From assembly GCA_028868855.1 (NCBI GenBank), contig JAGWTR010000010.1, positions 55,570 through 119,569 of the forward strand: DNA of 64,000 nt, written 5' to 3'. This document shows, piece by piece, positions 32,417 to 41,854 of this stretch (positions are counted from its first letter, which is position 1; the number at the start of each line of letters is the position of its first letter). The position numbers and the translations under genes are program-made. Below the pieces are notes generated by a model. That model had not been told where the DNA came from. It made no database searches and was given only the letters and a program-made list of their open reading frames with translations. Source of the stretch: Burkholderiales bacterium (GTDB taxonomy: Bacteria; Pseudomonadota; Gammaproteobacteria; Burkholderiales; Burkholderiaceae_C).

Positions 32417-33596
32417 TATGGACGATGACGAACTGCTGGATGCCTTGGGCGTTGAGGTTACGTCCATCAAGACATCCGCCCGTACTCCGCGTGAGGAACG
32501 CATCATTGCCGGGTTCGAGGACATCCTGCGATTTCATCAAACGCATGGGAGGGCACCGCAACATGGTGACGGGCATGACATTTTTGAGCGGCTCTACGCA
32601 GTACGCCTTGAGCAGATCAGGAAGCTCCCGGAGGCCCCGTCCCTGCTGGCTGAGCTTGACTCGCCAGGGCTGTTGAATGCGACGGCGGCATCAAAAAGTT
32701 TCGATGACTTGGATGAAGATGCCTTGCTGGCAGAGCTTGGCGTGGATACCCCTCGCGTCGATGAGGACGACATCACAGTCTTGAAGCACGTTCGCTCGGT
32801 CGCTGAAAAGCGCGCAGCCGAGGAAGTTGCCAACCGCACCAAGTGCGAGGACTTCGATCAGTTCAAGCATCTGTTCGATACCGTGCGCGAAGAGCTTCAG
32901 GCTGGCATTCGCCAAGCACGCACGTTCCAATCCAAAGAGAAGGCATTGGACGACATCGTGCAAGGGGCCTACTTCATCATTGGTGGGCAGATTGCCTACA
33001 TCGCCGAAGAGGGCGAGGAATTCACCACCGAGTACGGGCGCCGCGACAGCCGCCTGAGAGTGGTGTTTGACAACGGTACCGAGGCCAGTGTGTTGATGCG
33101 CTCCCTCCAGCGTTCACTGCATCGGGATGAGGCTGCCAGGCTGATCTCTGACCCCGACGCAGGCCCGCTGTTCGGGTCTGCGCCCGAAGACGGGGATGTA
33201 GAAAGCGGCACGATCTACGTGCTTCGAAGCAAGTCGACTTACCCTTTCGTGGCTGAGCACCGCGAGTTGATCCACAAAATTGGTGTTACGGGTGGATCAG
33301 TGGAGGCTCGCATTTCGGGGGCTGAGAAGGACGCAACATACCTTCTAGCAGGCGTCGAGGTCGTGGCAACTTACAAGCTCCACAACATCAACCGGGTGAA
33401 GTTGGAGGGCGTGTTTCACAGGCTGTTCGGAGCAGCCCAAATCGACCTAACCATCGAAGACAGGTTCGGCCAGCCAGTGAGACCTAAGGAGTGGTTCCTT
33501 GTGCCTCTACATGTTATTGATGAGGCGGTTCAGCGAATTCGGGACGGATCCATAACCGAACTTGCATACGACCCGACTCAAGCACGGTTGGTATGA
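32409..33596 (+). CDS. GIY-YIG nuclease (T5orf172-like) partner
   Basis: A 395-aa protein. The acidic N-terminal half contains two similar segments beginning DDDELLDALGVEV (about 4-16) and DEDALLAELGVDT (about 100-112), probably partner-binding repeats. The C-terminal GIY-YIG domain is GTIYVLRS (about 268-275), HKIGVTGGSVEARI (about 292-305), with the downstream EGVFHRLFG and the ending RPKEWFLVP of the T5orf172 subgroup. It is the likely DNA-cutting subunit of the system. The start ATG 32409 lies within the 3' end of the helicase gene. Confidence 0.85.
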   Translation: MADMDDDELLDALGVEVTSIKTSARTPREERIIAGFEDILRFHQTHGRAPQHGDGHDIFERLYAVRLEQIRKLPEAPSLLAELDSPGLLNATAASKSFDDLDEDALLAELGVDTPRVDEDDITVLKHVRSVAEKRAAEEVANRTKCEDFDQFKHLFDTVREELQAGIRQARTFQSKEKALDDIVQGAYFIIGGQIAYIAEEGEEFTTEYGRRDSRLRVVFDNGTEASVLMRSLQRSLHRDEAARLISDPDAGPLFGSAPEDGDVESGTIYVLRSKSTYPFVAEHRELIHKIGVTGGSVEARISGAEKDATYLLAGVEVVATYKLHNINRVKLEGVFHRLFGAAQIDLTIEDRFGQPVRPKEWFLVPLHVIDEAVQRIRDGSITELAYDPTQARLV

Positions 33597-33608
33597 CACG
33601 GACACGGC

Positions 33609-34658
33609 ATGACCGCTAAAGTGACAACGCTTCATGTACTTGATCAGATCGATGCCGATCTGCTGCGCAACATGTTGGACGCTTGCGAGGTTCAAGGAGA
33701 CTTCGTCGATGCAAAGCGCTATCGCAATGAACACATCGAGAACAGGTTGGCCTTTGAGCGATTGGCTCGGGAGGGCTACATCCTCCTGGAGCGTGCGGGA
33801 GAACAGGAGCGCTACCGCGTCAGCTTGACAGCCATCGTTCAACTCGAGCAGAACGACGCGGCACGCCGCATCTTGAATGTCGCTGAACGTCTGTGGTCGG
33901 CGTTCCAAGAGCACTATCGGGTCGCACTGGAAGGGCCCATTACGCTCAAGCACTTGTCAGACGTGCTGAATGTAGAACTGCCGTTCCTATCTCGTGTCCA
34001 CACATACATGCGCGAGTGTTCGCACACGCCTTATTGCTTCACGACCGCCGACACGATGTACCAATCCGTCACCGTGTGTGAAGAGGTGCGGCACTTTGAG
34101 TCGTTTGCAGATTGTGTGCATGAAATGCGGGTCTGGCAGGCTGATCGCATCAATTCCCCCGGTAACGGTTTGTTCGGGTTGAGCCAGGTCGATTTATTAA
34201 CCGAATGCCAGTCGGTAGTAAGCGCTAGGCCGCCCGTGTCAATTCCAGGCTGGGTGAGCAAACTACCGCCCCACGCACAGAAACTCATGGGCGAGGTCTA
34301 CATTGCCCTGGATGCTCAACTGCTGTCGTTACCTGCAATGGGCATTCGCGCCGTGATTGATGTGGTCAGCGCAAACTTGCTCGGAACAGATTTGAACTCC
34401 TTTGATGAAAAGCTCGAGGCTCTGAGGAGTCGGGGGAGCATCACAACGCAACAGTTCATATCTTTGACTGCCGTTGTCGATGCTGGAAATGCCGCATCTC
34501 ATCGCGAGTTCATCCCGGATCGAGATGACATTCAAATCATGCTGGATTCGTTAAGCCATATGCTGCAGTCTGTCTACGTAATGGATGAGGCGGCAAATGC
34601 GTTGAGTAGCAAGACGCCGAAGCGCCCAAAGCGAAGTAAACCGGCCAAAATAACCTAG
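33609..34658 (+). CDS. DUF4145-like protein with N-terminal winged-helix-like region
   Basis: A 349-aa protein. The first 100 residues look like a winged-helix region (FERLAREGYILLERAG...YRVSLTAIVQL). The C-terminal part, GEVYIALDAQLLSLPAMGIRAVIDVVSANLLG...SLTAVVDAGNAASHREF, matches the helical DUF4145 domain, which is common in restriction and other defence proteins. A basic tail (KTPKRPKRSKPAKIT) ends it. It begins 12 bp after the GIY-YIG gene, so it is in the same operon. Its role, perhaps sensing or regulation, is unknown. Confidence 0.7.
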   Translation: MTAKVTTLHVLDQIDADLLRNMLDACEVQGDFVDAKRYRNEHIENRLAFERLAREGYILLERAGEQERYRVSLTAIVQLEQNDAARRILNVAERLWSAFQEHYRVALEGPITLKHLSDVLNVELPFLSRVHTYMRECSHTPYCFTTADTMYQSVTVCEEVRHFESFADCVHEMRVWQADRINSPGNGLFGLSQVDLLTECQSVVSARPPVSIPGWVSKLPPHAQKLMGEVYIALDAQLLSLPAMGIRAVIDVVSANLLGTDLNSFDEKLEALRSRGSITTQQFISLTAVVDAGNAASHREFIPDRDDIQIMLDSLSHMLQSVYVMDEAANALSSKTPKRPKRSKPAKIT

Positions 34659-34708
34659 GTTAAATAGCTAGACTTGTCGCTCACACTGAGTTGATTGCAG
34701 AGGGGACG

Positions 34709-36970
34709 ATGGAAGCGAATACCAAACCCAAAAGTGCGCTTTTAGCGTATTGCGCATTAGCTGATCGTCTGACCAAGTCTCAGGTGGGCCTAACGCAAGC
34801 ACTGACACCTTTTTTTGTGGAAGCCTGCAGACCGTTTTCTGGCGAAACCTTCGATGCTGCCAAGTTCTCTGGAGCCGTTGCGGACCGATTTGGGATTTTC
34901 ATTCCGAGGCTCGCAGCATTGGGGCTTGCGGAGCACCTTGAAAAAGAGGGTGTTCTGATTCCGCTGTCAGGCTATGCATCAAACACTGTTTATAGGTATT
35001 CTCAGCTTGATCAGATCGCTGACGACACGGCGGTGTCAGCGGTAACAGAAGGGGAGATTGATGGTGTTTTGAAGTCGTTCATTGACTTTTGCAGGACAGA
35101 TCCTCTATTAGCGGGCTGTGAGGACGAGAGCTTACAGGCGGAGTTTTTAGATCGACTGCTTCATGCGGATTCCATGCGTTTGCTTTCGCGCCGAGAGATG
35201 TCAATTGCCGCAAAGAAGAGTGCAACTACGCTCGTATTGAAAAAGACGGAAGGGGATGCTGATCCACGAGAAAAGGTGGCGCTCCACCTTGACTACCTTG
35301 TCTCTCAATATCTCCTGGATCTCCGAGACAAAAATGTATCTGCATTTGATCGTGTCTCTGACATTGCCTTTGCCAACATGGCGGCCGAAGCCTTGGCATG
35401 CTTTAGTGAACCCGCCGGTCAAAAATCCTCGTTGGAGGGCCTCACCGTTTACCTGGATTCGCCATTGTTGCTGGATATGCTTGGTGTAAACACGGGCTAT
35501 GAAGATTATGGTCAAGAGTTGCTCAAATCGATCAATGCAAGCGGCGCGACAGTTGCCGTACTTGACCACTGTGTGATGGAAGCAGAGGCAGTTGTCGCCG
35601 CTCAATTGGCCTATCTGCGTTCGGGGATCAACCAGATTGGTGCCAACTGGGGAACGACAGCTAGGCCGGATTTGTTAAGTGCACTGATTAACAACGTTGG
35701 ATCACGTGCAAGTGAGCGCCTTGGTATTGCTGTGCATCGCGATCCCGAGGCGAACCTTCATCGTAGGTCCCCAGCGACGTGCGGTGATATTGAGGCAGAG
35801 ATGACAAGTCGCATGCAAAACTGGCGCAATGCGGATTCGCGTGAGTACGACAGAAAGTCTGTGTGGGCGATGTTATCTATCCGCGATGTTACCGACCCGT
35901 GTCCCCGCATTTGTGACGCGCAATCCCTTTTGTTGAGTCGAAACACTGCGCTCGTCAACATCGCTAACAATGCTTGGAGGGCGTGGCTCAAAGGTCTGAC
36001 GCGGCATAGCCAGGTTCACATCGAGAGGTGGGCGCCAGTGGCAATGTCAGATAAGCAGTTTGCGGGTTACCTTTGGCTACGTGGTGGTAGCACCAATGGC
36101 GCCATGTCAAAGGCACGACTGTTGGCGCATTGTTCTTCGGCGGTGAGGCCGCGTGCAGATGTCAAAGCAAGAGCCTACAACCTTGCGCTGGAGTTGAGCG
36201 GCAAAAAGGAGGCGGACGATGTTGCGGCATTGCTTGAAGACCGTGAAGGCTCTCGTGCACTGATGCGTGCGACACGGGGTGATCCAGCCGATATAACTCC
36301 TGAGCGGTTGCCGTACATTCTCGAAGAGGTCAAGATTAGTGCTGGTGAATATGCGGCGGCCTTGGTGAGAGCTGAGAGTAAAAAAGAACTTGAAGGCGTG
36401 AAAGCGGCCCATGCCTCGGAGATTCAAGCAGCGCACCGTCTAGTTAATGAGGCAAATGCATTGCGGGAAAGGCAAGCAAATGAAGCCGCTTCTGCACTTA
36501 CTCAAAAGGAGTTAGACGAAGAAGCCTTGCTTGCGCAGCATGTTGCACTTCAAAAGGAAATAGCGCGATTGGCCGAGATTGAGCGAGATCGGCGCATGCA
36601 CATCTATCAGCGAGGCTTTCATGCGGGTCGACAGGCCTATCGCACGATGCGATGGGTGTCCGTTTTGACCGTGGCGGCTATTGCTTTCGTGGTCACCTTG
36701 CTTAGCGAAAAGCATATTCTTTTAGCTGCAGTGGGTGTTTGTGTTCTGACCGGTTTCACTTTCTGGTTTGTACCTGAACATCTGGAAAAGCCAATGACTA
36801 AGATGTCCCGGAAAGTGTTGCGGCGAAAAATTCAGAGTTTGGACCTCAGGCTTGACATCCCGTGTGTCGAGGTCAACTTCAAGCACAAGTTATGGGACTT
36901 GCCAGGCGACACACCTCAACTGACAGCGGTGCTGGATGCTTCACCAGAGCGGCTAAGCACGAAACGATGA
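34709..36970 (+). CDS. PIN-like, coiled-coil, two-TM protein (putative defence effector)
   Basis: A 753-aa protein, not recognised as a whole. Around 248-296, LTVYLDSPLLLDMLG followed by VAVLDHCVMEAEAVV has the acidic spacing of a PIN-type RNase; a third acidic site may be ICDAQSLLLSRN. A coiled coil (about 570-630) leads to two adjacent membrane helices (about 650-668 and 672-692: SVLTVAAIAFVVTLL, ILLAAVGVCVLTGFTFWFV). A basic C-terminus follows. This combination suggests a membrane-tethered nuclease acting as an abortive-infection effector, but that is inference. The start ATG 34709 follows GAGGGG. It is the last gene of the island before the repeats at 37040. Confidence 0.55.
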   Translation: MEANTKPKSALLAYCALADRLTKSQVGLTQALTPFFVEACRPFSGETFDAAKFSGAVADRFGIFIPRLAALGLAEHLEKEGVLIPLSGYASNTVYRYSQLDQIADDTAVSAVTEGEIDGVLKSFIDFCRTDPLLAGCEDESLQAEFLDRLLHADSMRLLSRREMSIAAKKSATTLVLKKTEGDADPREKVALHLDYLVSQYLLDLRDKNVSAFDRVSDIAFANMAAEALACFSEPAGQKSSLEGLTVYLDSPLLLDMLGVNTGYEDYGQELLKSINASGATVAVLDHCVMEAEAVVAAQLAYLRSGINQIGANWGTTARPDLLSALINNVGSRASERLGIAVHRDPEANLHRRSPATCGDIEAEMTSRMQNWRNADSREYDRKSVWAMLSIRDVTDPCPRICDAQSLLLSRNTALVNIANNAWRAWLKGLTRHSQVHIERWAPVAMSDKQFAGYLWLRGGSTNGAMSKARLLAHCSSAVRPRADVKARAYNLALELSGKKEADDVAALLEDREGSRALMRATRGDPADITPERLPYILEEVKISAGEYAAALVRAESKKELEGVKAAHASEIQAAHRLVNEANALRERQANEAASALTQKELDEEALLAQHVALQKEIARLAEIERDRRMHIYQRGFHAGRQAYRTMRWVSVLTVAAIAFVVTLLSEKHILLAAVGVCVLTGFTFWFVPEHLEKPMTKMSRKVLRRKIQSLDLRLDIPCVEVNFKHKLWDLPGDTPQLTAVLDASPERLSTKR

Positions 36971-37039
36971 GCACTTAGACGACCTGGGCTGCATTGTCTT
37001 GGCACAAGAGATCAATGTCCTTAAATCAACCATGGATTT

Positions 37040-37117
37040 TTACGGACTCTATTTTCTGGAGTTCACGCAGAATGGCCGAAATTTTACGGACTCTATTCCA
37101 TGTTTACGGACTCTATT
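37040..37117 (+). repeat. Three copies of TTACGGACTCTATT before gph
   Basis: Exact copies stand at 37040-37053, 37084-37097 and 37104-37117. The last continues as AAGTCGAACCACATG into the gph start codon. Related sequence lies at 9251-9321, 9430-9443 and 1816-1829. They mark the right edge of the island. Confidence 0.8.
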
Positions 37118-37129
37118 AAGTCGAACCAC

Positions 37130-37852
37130 ATGCCCCTCCAAGCCGCCATCATCGACCTCGACGGCACCATGGTCGACACCCTGGGTGACTTCCATGCCGT
37201 TTTGCACCACACCCTGGCCGACCTGGGTTGCAACCCCATCGAAATCGCCCGCGTGGACCGTGCCTTCATCGAGATGACCGTCGGCAAAGGCACTGACGAC
37301 CTGTTGCGCCGCACCCTGGCCCACGCCTGGGGCCTGCCCGATGACGATGCCGAAGTGGTGCAACACGTGCCGCAGGCTTGGCAGCACTACCAGCAGCACT
37401 ACACGCGCCTCAATGGCCAACACGCCGAGGTCTACCCCGGCGTGTTCGAAGGCCTGCAACAACTGCGTGCCGCTGGCCTAGCCCTGGCCTGCCTCACCAA
37501 CAAGCCTACCGCCTTTGCCGAGCAACTCCTCGAACGCAAAGGCCTGCGCGCGCATTTCCAGCACGTCTTTGGCGGCGATGCCTTCGAGCGCAAAAAACCG
37601 GACCCGCTGCCCCTGCTCAAAACCTGCGAGGCCCTGGGCACGCGGCCCCAACACACGGTGATGGTGGGTGACTCCAGCAACGACGCGCAAGCCGCTCGCG
37701 CAGCCGGCTGCCCCATCATCTTGGTCACCTATGGCTATAACCACGGCCACCCGATTGTCGAGGTGCCCGCCCTGGCCCACATCACGCGACTGGACGCGCT
37801 GGACTGGGCCGCCTATGCAGTCGACCCCAAGGGCATCAATCCAGCACGTTGA
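37130..37852 (+). CDS. gph: Phosphoglycolate phosphatase (HAD family)
   Basis: A 240-aa HAD hydrolase that clears 2-phosphoglycolate formed during DNA repair and metabolism. Motif I is IIDLDGTMVDTL (Asp nucleophile and acid/base), motif II is LACLTNKP, and motif III/IV are RKKPDPLPLL and MVGDSSNDAQAARAAG. The assignment follows family likeness and the usual Burkholderiales position before trpE. The ATG lies in the repeat-derived sequence CCACATGCCC, with no visible Shine-Dalgarno, so the native leader was probably replaced. It converges with, and overlaps by 17 bp, the next gene. Confidence 0.85.
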   Translation: MPLQAAIIDLDGTMVDTLGDFHAVLHHTLADLGCNPIEIARVDRAFIEMTVGKGTDDLLRRTLAHAWGLPDDDAEVVQHVPQAWQHYQQHYTRLNGQHAEVYPGVFEGLQQLRAAGLALACLTNKPTAFAEQLLERKGLRAHFQHVFGGDAFERKKPDPLPLLKTCEALGTRPQHTVMVGDSSNDAQAARAAGCPIILVTYGYNHGHPIVEVPALAHITRLDALDWAAYAVDPKGINPAR

Positions 37853-38477
37853 GCACTGGTGCGTGGTAGTCCAGCAAGGCGGTCTTCAGGTCGGGTGATC
37901 GGGGCGCCTTGCCCAGCCACACGCGCAGCACCGAGGTGAAAAAGCCGGGATCCGCGATGGGCAGACCGACCGGTTGCTCATTCACCGTGAACACCGTGCC
38001 CCGCTTGGGCACCCATTCGATGACAAAGCTGTCGCCTGCCGACAGGCGCTGAATGTGCGAGAACTGCTCACCCATGCGCTGAATGGCCGGAATCAGGCGA
38101 AAGAAATCCTCCCGCGGGTTATTGCTTTCAATACCGGAGGTGATGATCCGGCCCAACTCATCGACACGGGTGCTTTTCAGCATCACGAAACGCAACTGTT
38201 TGGGGCCTTCCTGACTCAGGACCGTCTCGGTGTTGTCTGATTTTCGGGGCAGGTACAAAGCCACCGTGTAGACCTTGGCGACGGCGTTGTAGCTGATGCC
38301 GCTGCCGTTGAGCACCAATGGCGTCCCTTCCACATTGAGGGTGGACGGATAGCGCACCCCCGCGATGTCGGCGCTCTGGGCCTGTGCGCTGCTGAAGCTG
38401 CCCGGCAAAAGGCCCAAGGCCAGGCTCACCAGCGCGGCGGTGGGCAGGTGGTGGGCATTCAAGTACTTCAACAACAT
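37836..38477 (-). CDS. Chalcone-isomerase-like exported protein
   Basis: A 213-aa protein with an N-terminal signal peptide (about 12-34, PTAALVSLALGLLPGSFSSAQAQ, cut after AQA). The domain typical of bacterial chalcone-isomerase-like proteins follows (LVLNGSGISYNAVAKVYTVALYLP, RFVMLKSTRVDELGRIITSGI, PADPGF-like FFTSVLRVWLG). A flavonoid-isomerase activity is not implied; these bacterial proteins are periplasmic and of unknown role. It is convergent with gph (17-bp overlap) and divergent from trpE. Confidence 0.85.
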   Translation of the reverse strand: MLLKYLNAHHLPTAALVSLALGLLPGSFSSAQAQSADIAGVRYPSTLNVEGTPLVLNGSGISYNAVAKVYTVALYLPRKSDNTETVLSQEGPKQLRFVMLKSTRVDELGRIITSGIESNNPREDFFRLIPAIQRMGEQFSHIQRLSAGDSFVIEWVPKRGTVFTVNEQPVGLPIADPGFFTSVLRVWLGKAPRSPDLKTALLDYHAPVLNVLD

Positions 38478-38727
38478 CGCGTTCTTCCGTCGGTTCAGCC
38501 ACCACAGCGACAGACTGCCCCTGCTAAACTGGTTCCATGTTCATCTCAAGCAAACTGACCAAGGGGTCGCATGACCGAAGGGCTTGGCCCTGGCGTCGCT
38601 CGCGCCGCCTCTAGATGCGATTGTCTCTTGCCAGCGCCGCATCAGACAACAGGGGCTTCCCGACCTGATCAGACAAGCCGACCACCTGAATGAGTGGCGG
38701 TCGCCGCCGGGCTTGGAGGGCCCCCCC

Positions 38728-40203
38728 ATGATCACCGAATCCGAATTCAACGCCCTGGCCGCTCAAGGCCACAACCGCATCCCCCTGGTCGCCCACGCCC
38801 TGGCCGATCTGGATACCCCGCTGTCGCTCTACCTCAAGCTCACGCGCGGCCTGCCGCACACCTTTTTGCTCGAATCCGTGGTAGGCGGCGAGCGTTTTGG
38901 TCGTTATTCCTTCGTCGGCCTGCCTGCGCGCACCCTGGTGCGGGCCACGCGCCGCCACGTCGAAGTCGTCACCGACGGCCGCGTGGTCGAAACCTTCGAA
39001 GGCAACCCGCTGGACTTCATCGCGGACTATCAAAAGCGCTTCAACGCGGCCATTCCGCAGGGCCTGCCCCGTTTCTGTGGCGGCCTGGCCGGCTATTTTG
39101 GCTACGACACCGTGCGCTACATCGAGCCGCGCCTGGCCAAGGTGCACAAAGCTGGCGGCATCGACACCCCCGACCTGCTGCTGCTGCAGTGCGAAGAACT
39201 CGCCGTCATCGACAACCTGGCCGACCGCCTCTACCTGATCGTCTACGCCGACCCGGCGCAGCCCGAGGCCTATGCCCGCGCCAGCGAACGCCTGCAGGCC
39301 CTCACCGCCCAGTTGAGCGAGCCGGTGGCCGCGCCACCCATCTCGCCCTCCGAGGCGCACCCCGTTGAGCGCGAATTCGCCAAGGACGACTACCTCGCCG
39401 CCGTGCTCAAGTCCAAGGAATACATCGCCGCGGGCGACATGATGCAGGTGCAAATCGGCCAGCGCCTGCGCAAAAAGTTCACCGCCCATCCACTCAGCCT
39501 CTACCGCGCACTGCGCTGCGTCAACCCCAGCCCCTACATGTACTACTACGACATGGGGGACTTCCACGTCGTCGGCGCCTCGCCCGAAATCCTGGTGCGC
39601 CAGGAGCACAAGCCCGAAGGCCAGGTCATTACCATCCGTCCGCTGGCCGGCACGCGCCCGCGCGGCAGCACGCCCGAGCTCGACAAGGCGCTCGAAGTCG
39701 AGCTGCTGGCCGACCCCAAAGAGCGCGCCGAGCACGTCATGCTGATCGACCTGGCGCGCAACGACATCGGCCGCATCGCCAAGACCGGCAGCGTCAAGGT
39801 GACCGACGCCTTCGTGGTCGAGCGCTACTCGCACGTCATGCACATCGTCAGCAACGTCGAAGGCCACCTCAAGGACGGCATGAGCGCGCTGGACGTGCTC
39901 AAGGCCACCTTCCCGGCTGGCACGCTCACCGGCGCGCCCAAGATCCGCGCCATGGAAATCATTGACGAGCTGGAGCCCGTGCAGCGCGGCATCTACGGCG
40001 GCGCGGTGGGCTACCTCAGTTTTGGCGGCGACATGGACGTGGCCATCGCCATCCGCACCGGCATCGTCAAAGATCAAGTGCTCTACGTACAGGCCGCCGC
40101 CGGCATCGTGGCCGACTCGGTGCCTGAGCTCGAATGGAGAGAAACCGAAGCCAAGGCGCGCGCCATGCTTTATGCGGCCGAGCTGGTCGAACAAGGTTTG
40201 TGA
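38728..40203 (+). CDS. trpE: Anthranilate synthase component I
   Basis: A 491-aa chorismate-using enzyme making anthranilate in tryptophan synthesis. The N-terminal regulatory part carries the LLES element (TFLLESVVGGERFGRYSF) that forms the tryptophan feedback site. The C-terminal chorismate-binding domain shows IRPLAGTRPRG, ELLADPKERAEHVMLIDLARND, and FPAGTLTGAPK. The start at 38728 follows GGAGGG; the upstream frame to 38584 is not conserved in character. No Trp-rich leader peptide or attenuator was found in 38478-38727. trpG follows after 12 bp. Confidence 0.95.
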   Translation: MITESEFNALAAQGHNRIPLVAHALADLDTPLSLYLKLTRGLPHTFLLESVVGGERFGRYSFVGLPARTLVRATRRHVEVVTDGRVVETFEGNPLDFIADYQKRFNAAIPQGLPRFCGGLAGYFGYDTVRYIEPRLAKVHKAGGIDTPDLLLLQCEELAVIDNLADRLYLIVYADPAQPEAYARASERLQALTAQLSEPVAAPPISPSEAHPVEREFAKDDYLAAVLKSKEYIAAGDMMQVQIGQRLRKKFTAHPLSLYRALRCVNPSPYMYYYDMGDFHVVGASPEILVRQEHKPEGQVITIRPLAGTRPRGSTPELDKALEVELLADPKERAEHVMLIDLARNDIGRIAKTGSVKVTDAFVVERYSHVMHIVSNVEGHLKDGMSALDVLKATFPAGTLTGAPKIRAMEIIDELEPVQRGIYGGAVGYLSFGGDMDVAIAIRTGIVKDQVLYVQAAAGIVADSVPELEWRETEAKARAMLYAAELVEQGL

Positions 40204-40215
40204 AGGAGAAGCACG

Positions 40216-40800
40216 ATGCTGCTGATGATCGACAACTACGACAGCTTCACCTACAACCTCGTGCAGTACTTTGCCGAGCTCGGTGAAGACGTGCGCGTCG
40301 CACGCAACGACGAAATCACCCTTGATGAAATTGCCGCCCTCAAGCCCGATCGCTTGGTCTTGTCGCCGGGCCCTTGCTCACCGGCCGAGGCGGGCATCTG
40401 CGTGTCCGCCTTGCAGCGCTTCACCGGCCAGCTGCCCATCCTCGGCGTGTGCCTGGGCCACCAGGCCATCGGCGCGGCGCTGGGCGGCCACGTGATCCGG
40501 GCCGCGACGCAAATGCACGGAAAGACCAGTGTCATCACCACCGACCGCAAGGGCGTCTACCTGGGCCTGCCCGAACAGTTCACGGTGATCCGCTACCACT
40601 CGCTGGCCATCGAACGCGCCACCTTGCCGGACTGTCTGGAAATCACCTCCACCTCCGAAGACGGCGAAATCATGGGCGTGCGCCACAAAGGCCCGCAAAC
40701 AAATCGGAGTTTTGCGCCGCTCGAAGGCGTGCAGTTCCACCCGGAATCCATCCTGACCGAACACGGTCACGCGATGCTGAAAAACTTCCTACTAATGTAA
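40216..40800 (+). CDS. trpG: Anthranilate synthase component II (glutamine amidotransferase)
   Basis: A 194-aa class I glutamine amidotransferase supplying ammonia to TrpE. The catalytic Cys is in [12 protein letters not shown] (about residue 79), with the His-x-Glu pair in GVQFHPES near the C-terminus. [16 protein letters not shown] is the family N-terminus. It is preceded by GAAGGAGAA and followed after 16 bp by trpD, so trpEGD is one operon. Confidence 0.96.
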   Translation: MLLMIDNYDSFTYNLVQYFAELGEDVRVARNDEITLDEIAALKPDRLVLSPGPCSPAEAGICVSALQRFTGQLPILGVCLGHQAIGAALGGHVIRAATQMHGKTSVITTDRKGVYLGLPEQFTVIRYHSLAIERATLPDCLEITSTSEDGEIMGVRHKGPQTNRSFAPLEGVQFHPESILTEHGHAMLKNFLLM

Positions 40801-40816
40801 GGACAAGGACGTCAGC

Positions 40817-41854
40817 ATGAGCACCCTCACCGACAGCCAGGCCCTGCAGCGTGTCATCGAGCACCGCGAGATCTTCCATGACGAAATGCTCGGCCTGATG
40901 CGCCGCATCATGACCGGGGAAATGTCGCCCGTGGTCATGGCCGCCTTCATCACCGGCCTGCGCGTCAAGAAGGAAACCGTCGGCGAGGTCACCGCCGCCG
41001 CGCAGGTGATGCGCGAATTCGCCACCCCCGTGCAGGTGCCCGATCACCGTCATTTGGTCGACCTGTGCGGCACCGGTGGCGATGGCGCCCACACCTTCAA
41101 CATCTCCACGGCCTCCATGTTTGTGGCCGCAGCGGCGGGGGCCCGCATCGCCAAGCACGGCGGGCGCAGCGTGTCCTCCAGCACCGGCAGTGCCGACGTG
41201 CTCGAAGCGCTGGGCGCCGCCATCAACCTGAGCCCCGAACGGGTCGCCACCTGCCTGGATCAAACCGGGGTGGGCTTCATGTTCGCGCCCAACCACCACG
41301 GCGCCATGAAATACGCCGCGCCTGTGCGCAAAGAACTGGGCATCCGAACCCTCTTCAACATCTTGGGGCCGCTGACCAATCCGGCTGGCGCACCCAACCA
41401 GCTCATGGGCGTGTTTCACGCCGACCTGGTCGGCATCCTGGCGCGCGTGTTACAGCGCCTGGGCTCGGACCACGTGCTGGTGGTGCATGGCAGCGATGGT
41501 CTCGACGAGATCACCCTGGCGGGCGACACCCAGGTGGCCGAACTGAAAAACGGCGAGGTGCGCGAGTACACGGTCAACCCGGAGCAATTTGGCATGGCCG
41601 AACACGACGGCTCCAGGCTCAAGGCGCAGAACCGCGAGATGTCGGTGGCCATCATGCGGCGCGTCTTCGACAACGAGCCCGGGCCCGCTCGCGACATCGT
41701 GCTCCTGAACGCCGGCGCGGCGATCTACGCTGCCAACGTCGCGGACTCACTGGCCGACGGCGTGCACCGCGCGCGTGAAGTCCTGGCCAATGGCGGGGCC
41801 GGCGAGTCCCTGCTTCACTTCATTCAGACAACACAGACCCTGGCGACATCGTGA
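40817..41854 (+). CDS. trpD: Anthranilate phosphoribosyltransferase
   Basis: A 345-aa transferase joining anthranilate to PRPP. The PRPP-binding glycine motif is [16 protein letters not shown] (about 77-92), with [21 protein letters not shown] and [19 protein letters not shown] following. Full length for the family. Its last 35 bp overlap the 3' end of the opposite-strand diguanylate cyclase gene, which separates it from trpC. Confidence 0.96.
   Translation: MSTLTDSQALQRVIEHREIFHDEMLGLMRRIMTGEMSPVVMAAFITGLRVKKETVGEVTAAAQVMREFATPVQVPDHRHLVDLCGTGGDGAHTFNISTASMFVAAAAGARIAKHGGRSVSSSTGSADVLEALGAAINLSPERVATCLDQTGVGFMFAPNHHGAMKYAAPVRKELGIRTLFNILGPLTNPAGAPNQLMGVFHADLVGILARVLQRLGSDHVLVVHGSDGLDEITLAGDTQVAELKNGEVREYTVNPEQFGMAEHDGSRLKAQNREMSVAIMRRVFDNEPGPARDIVLLNAGAAIYAANVADSLADGVHRAREVLANGGAGESLLHFIQTTQTLATS

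Noticed and set aside
9445..37039. CRISPR array associated with the Tn7-like element
   Set aside because: No regularly spaced direct repeats and no cas-like genes were seen in the island.
38478..38727. Tryptophan attenuator before trpE
   Set aside because: No Trp-codon-rich leader frame and no convincing terminator/antiterminator pair were seen.
38611..40194. 527-aa minus-strand frame over trpE
   Set aside because: Antisense shadow of trpE; His/Asp/Gly-rich, with no motif.
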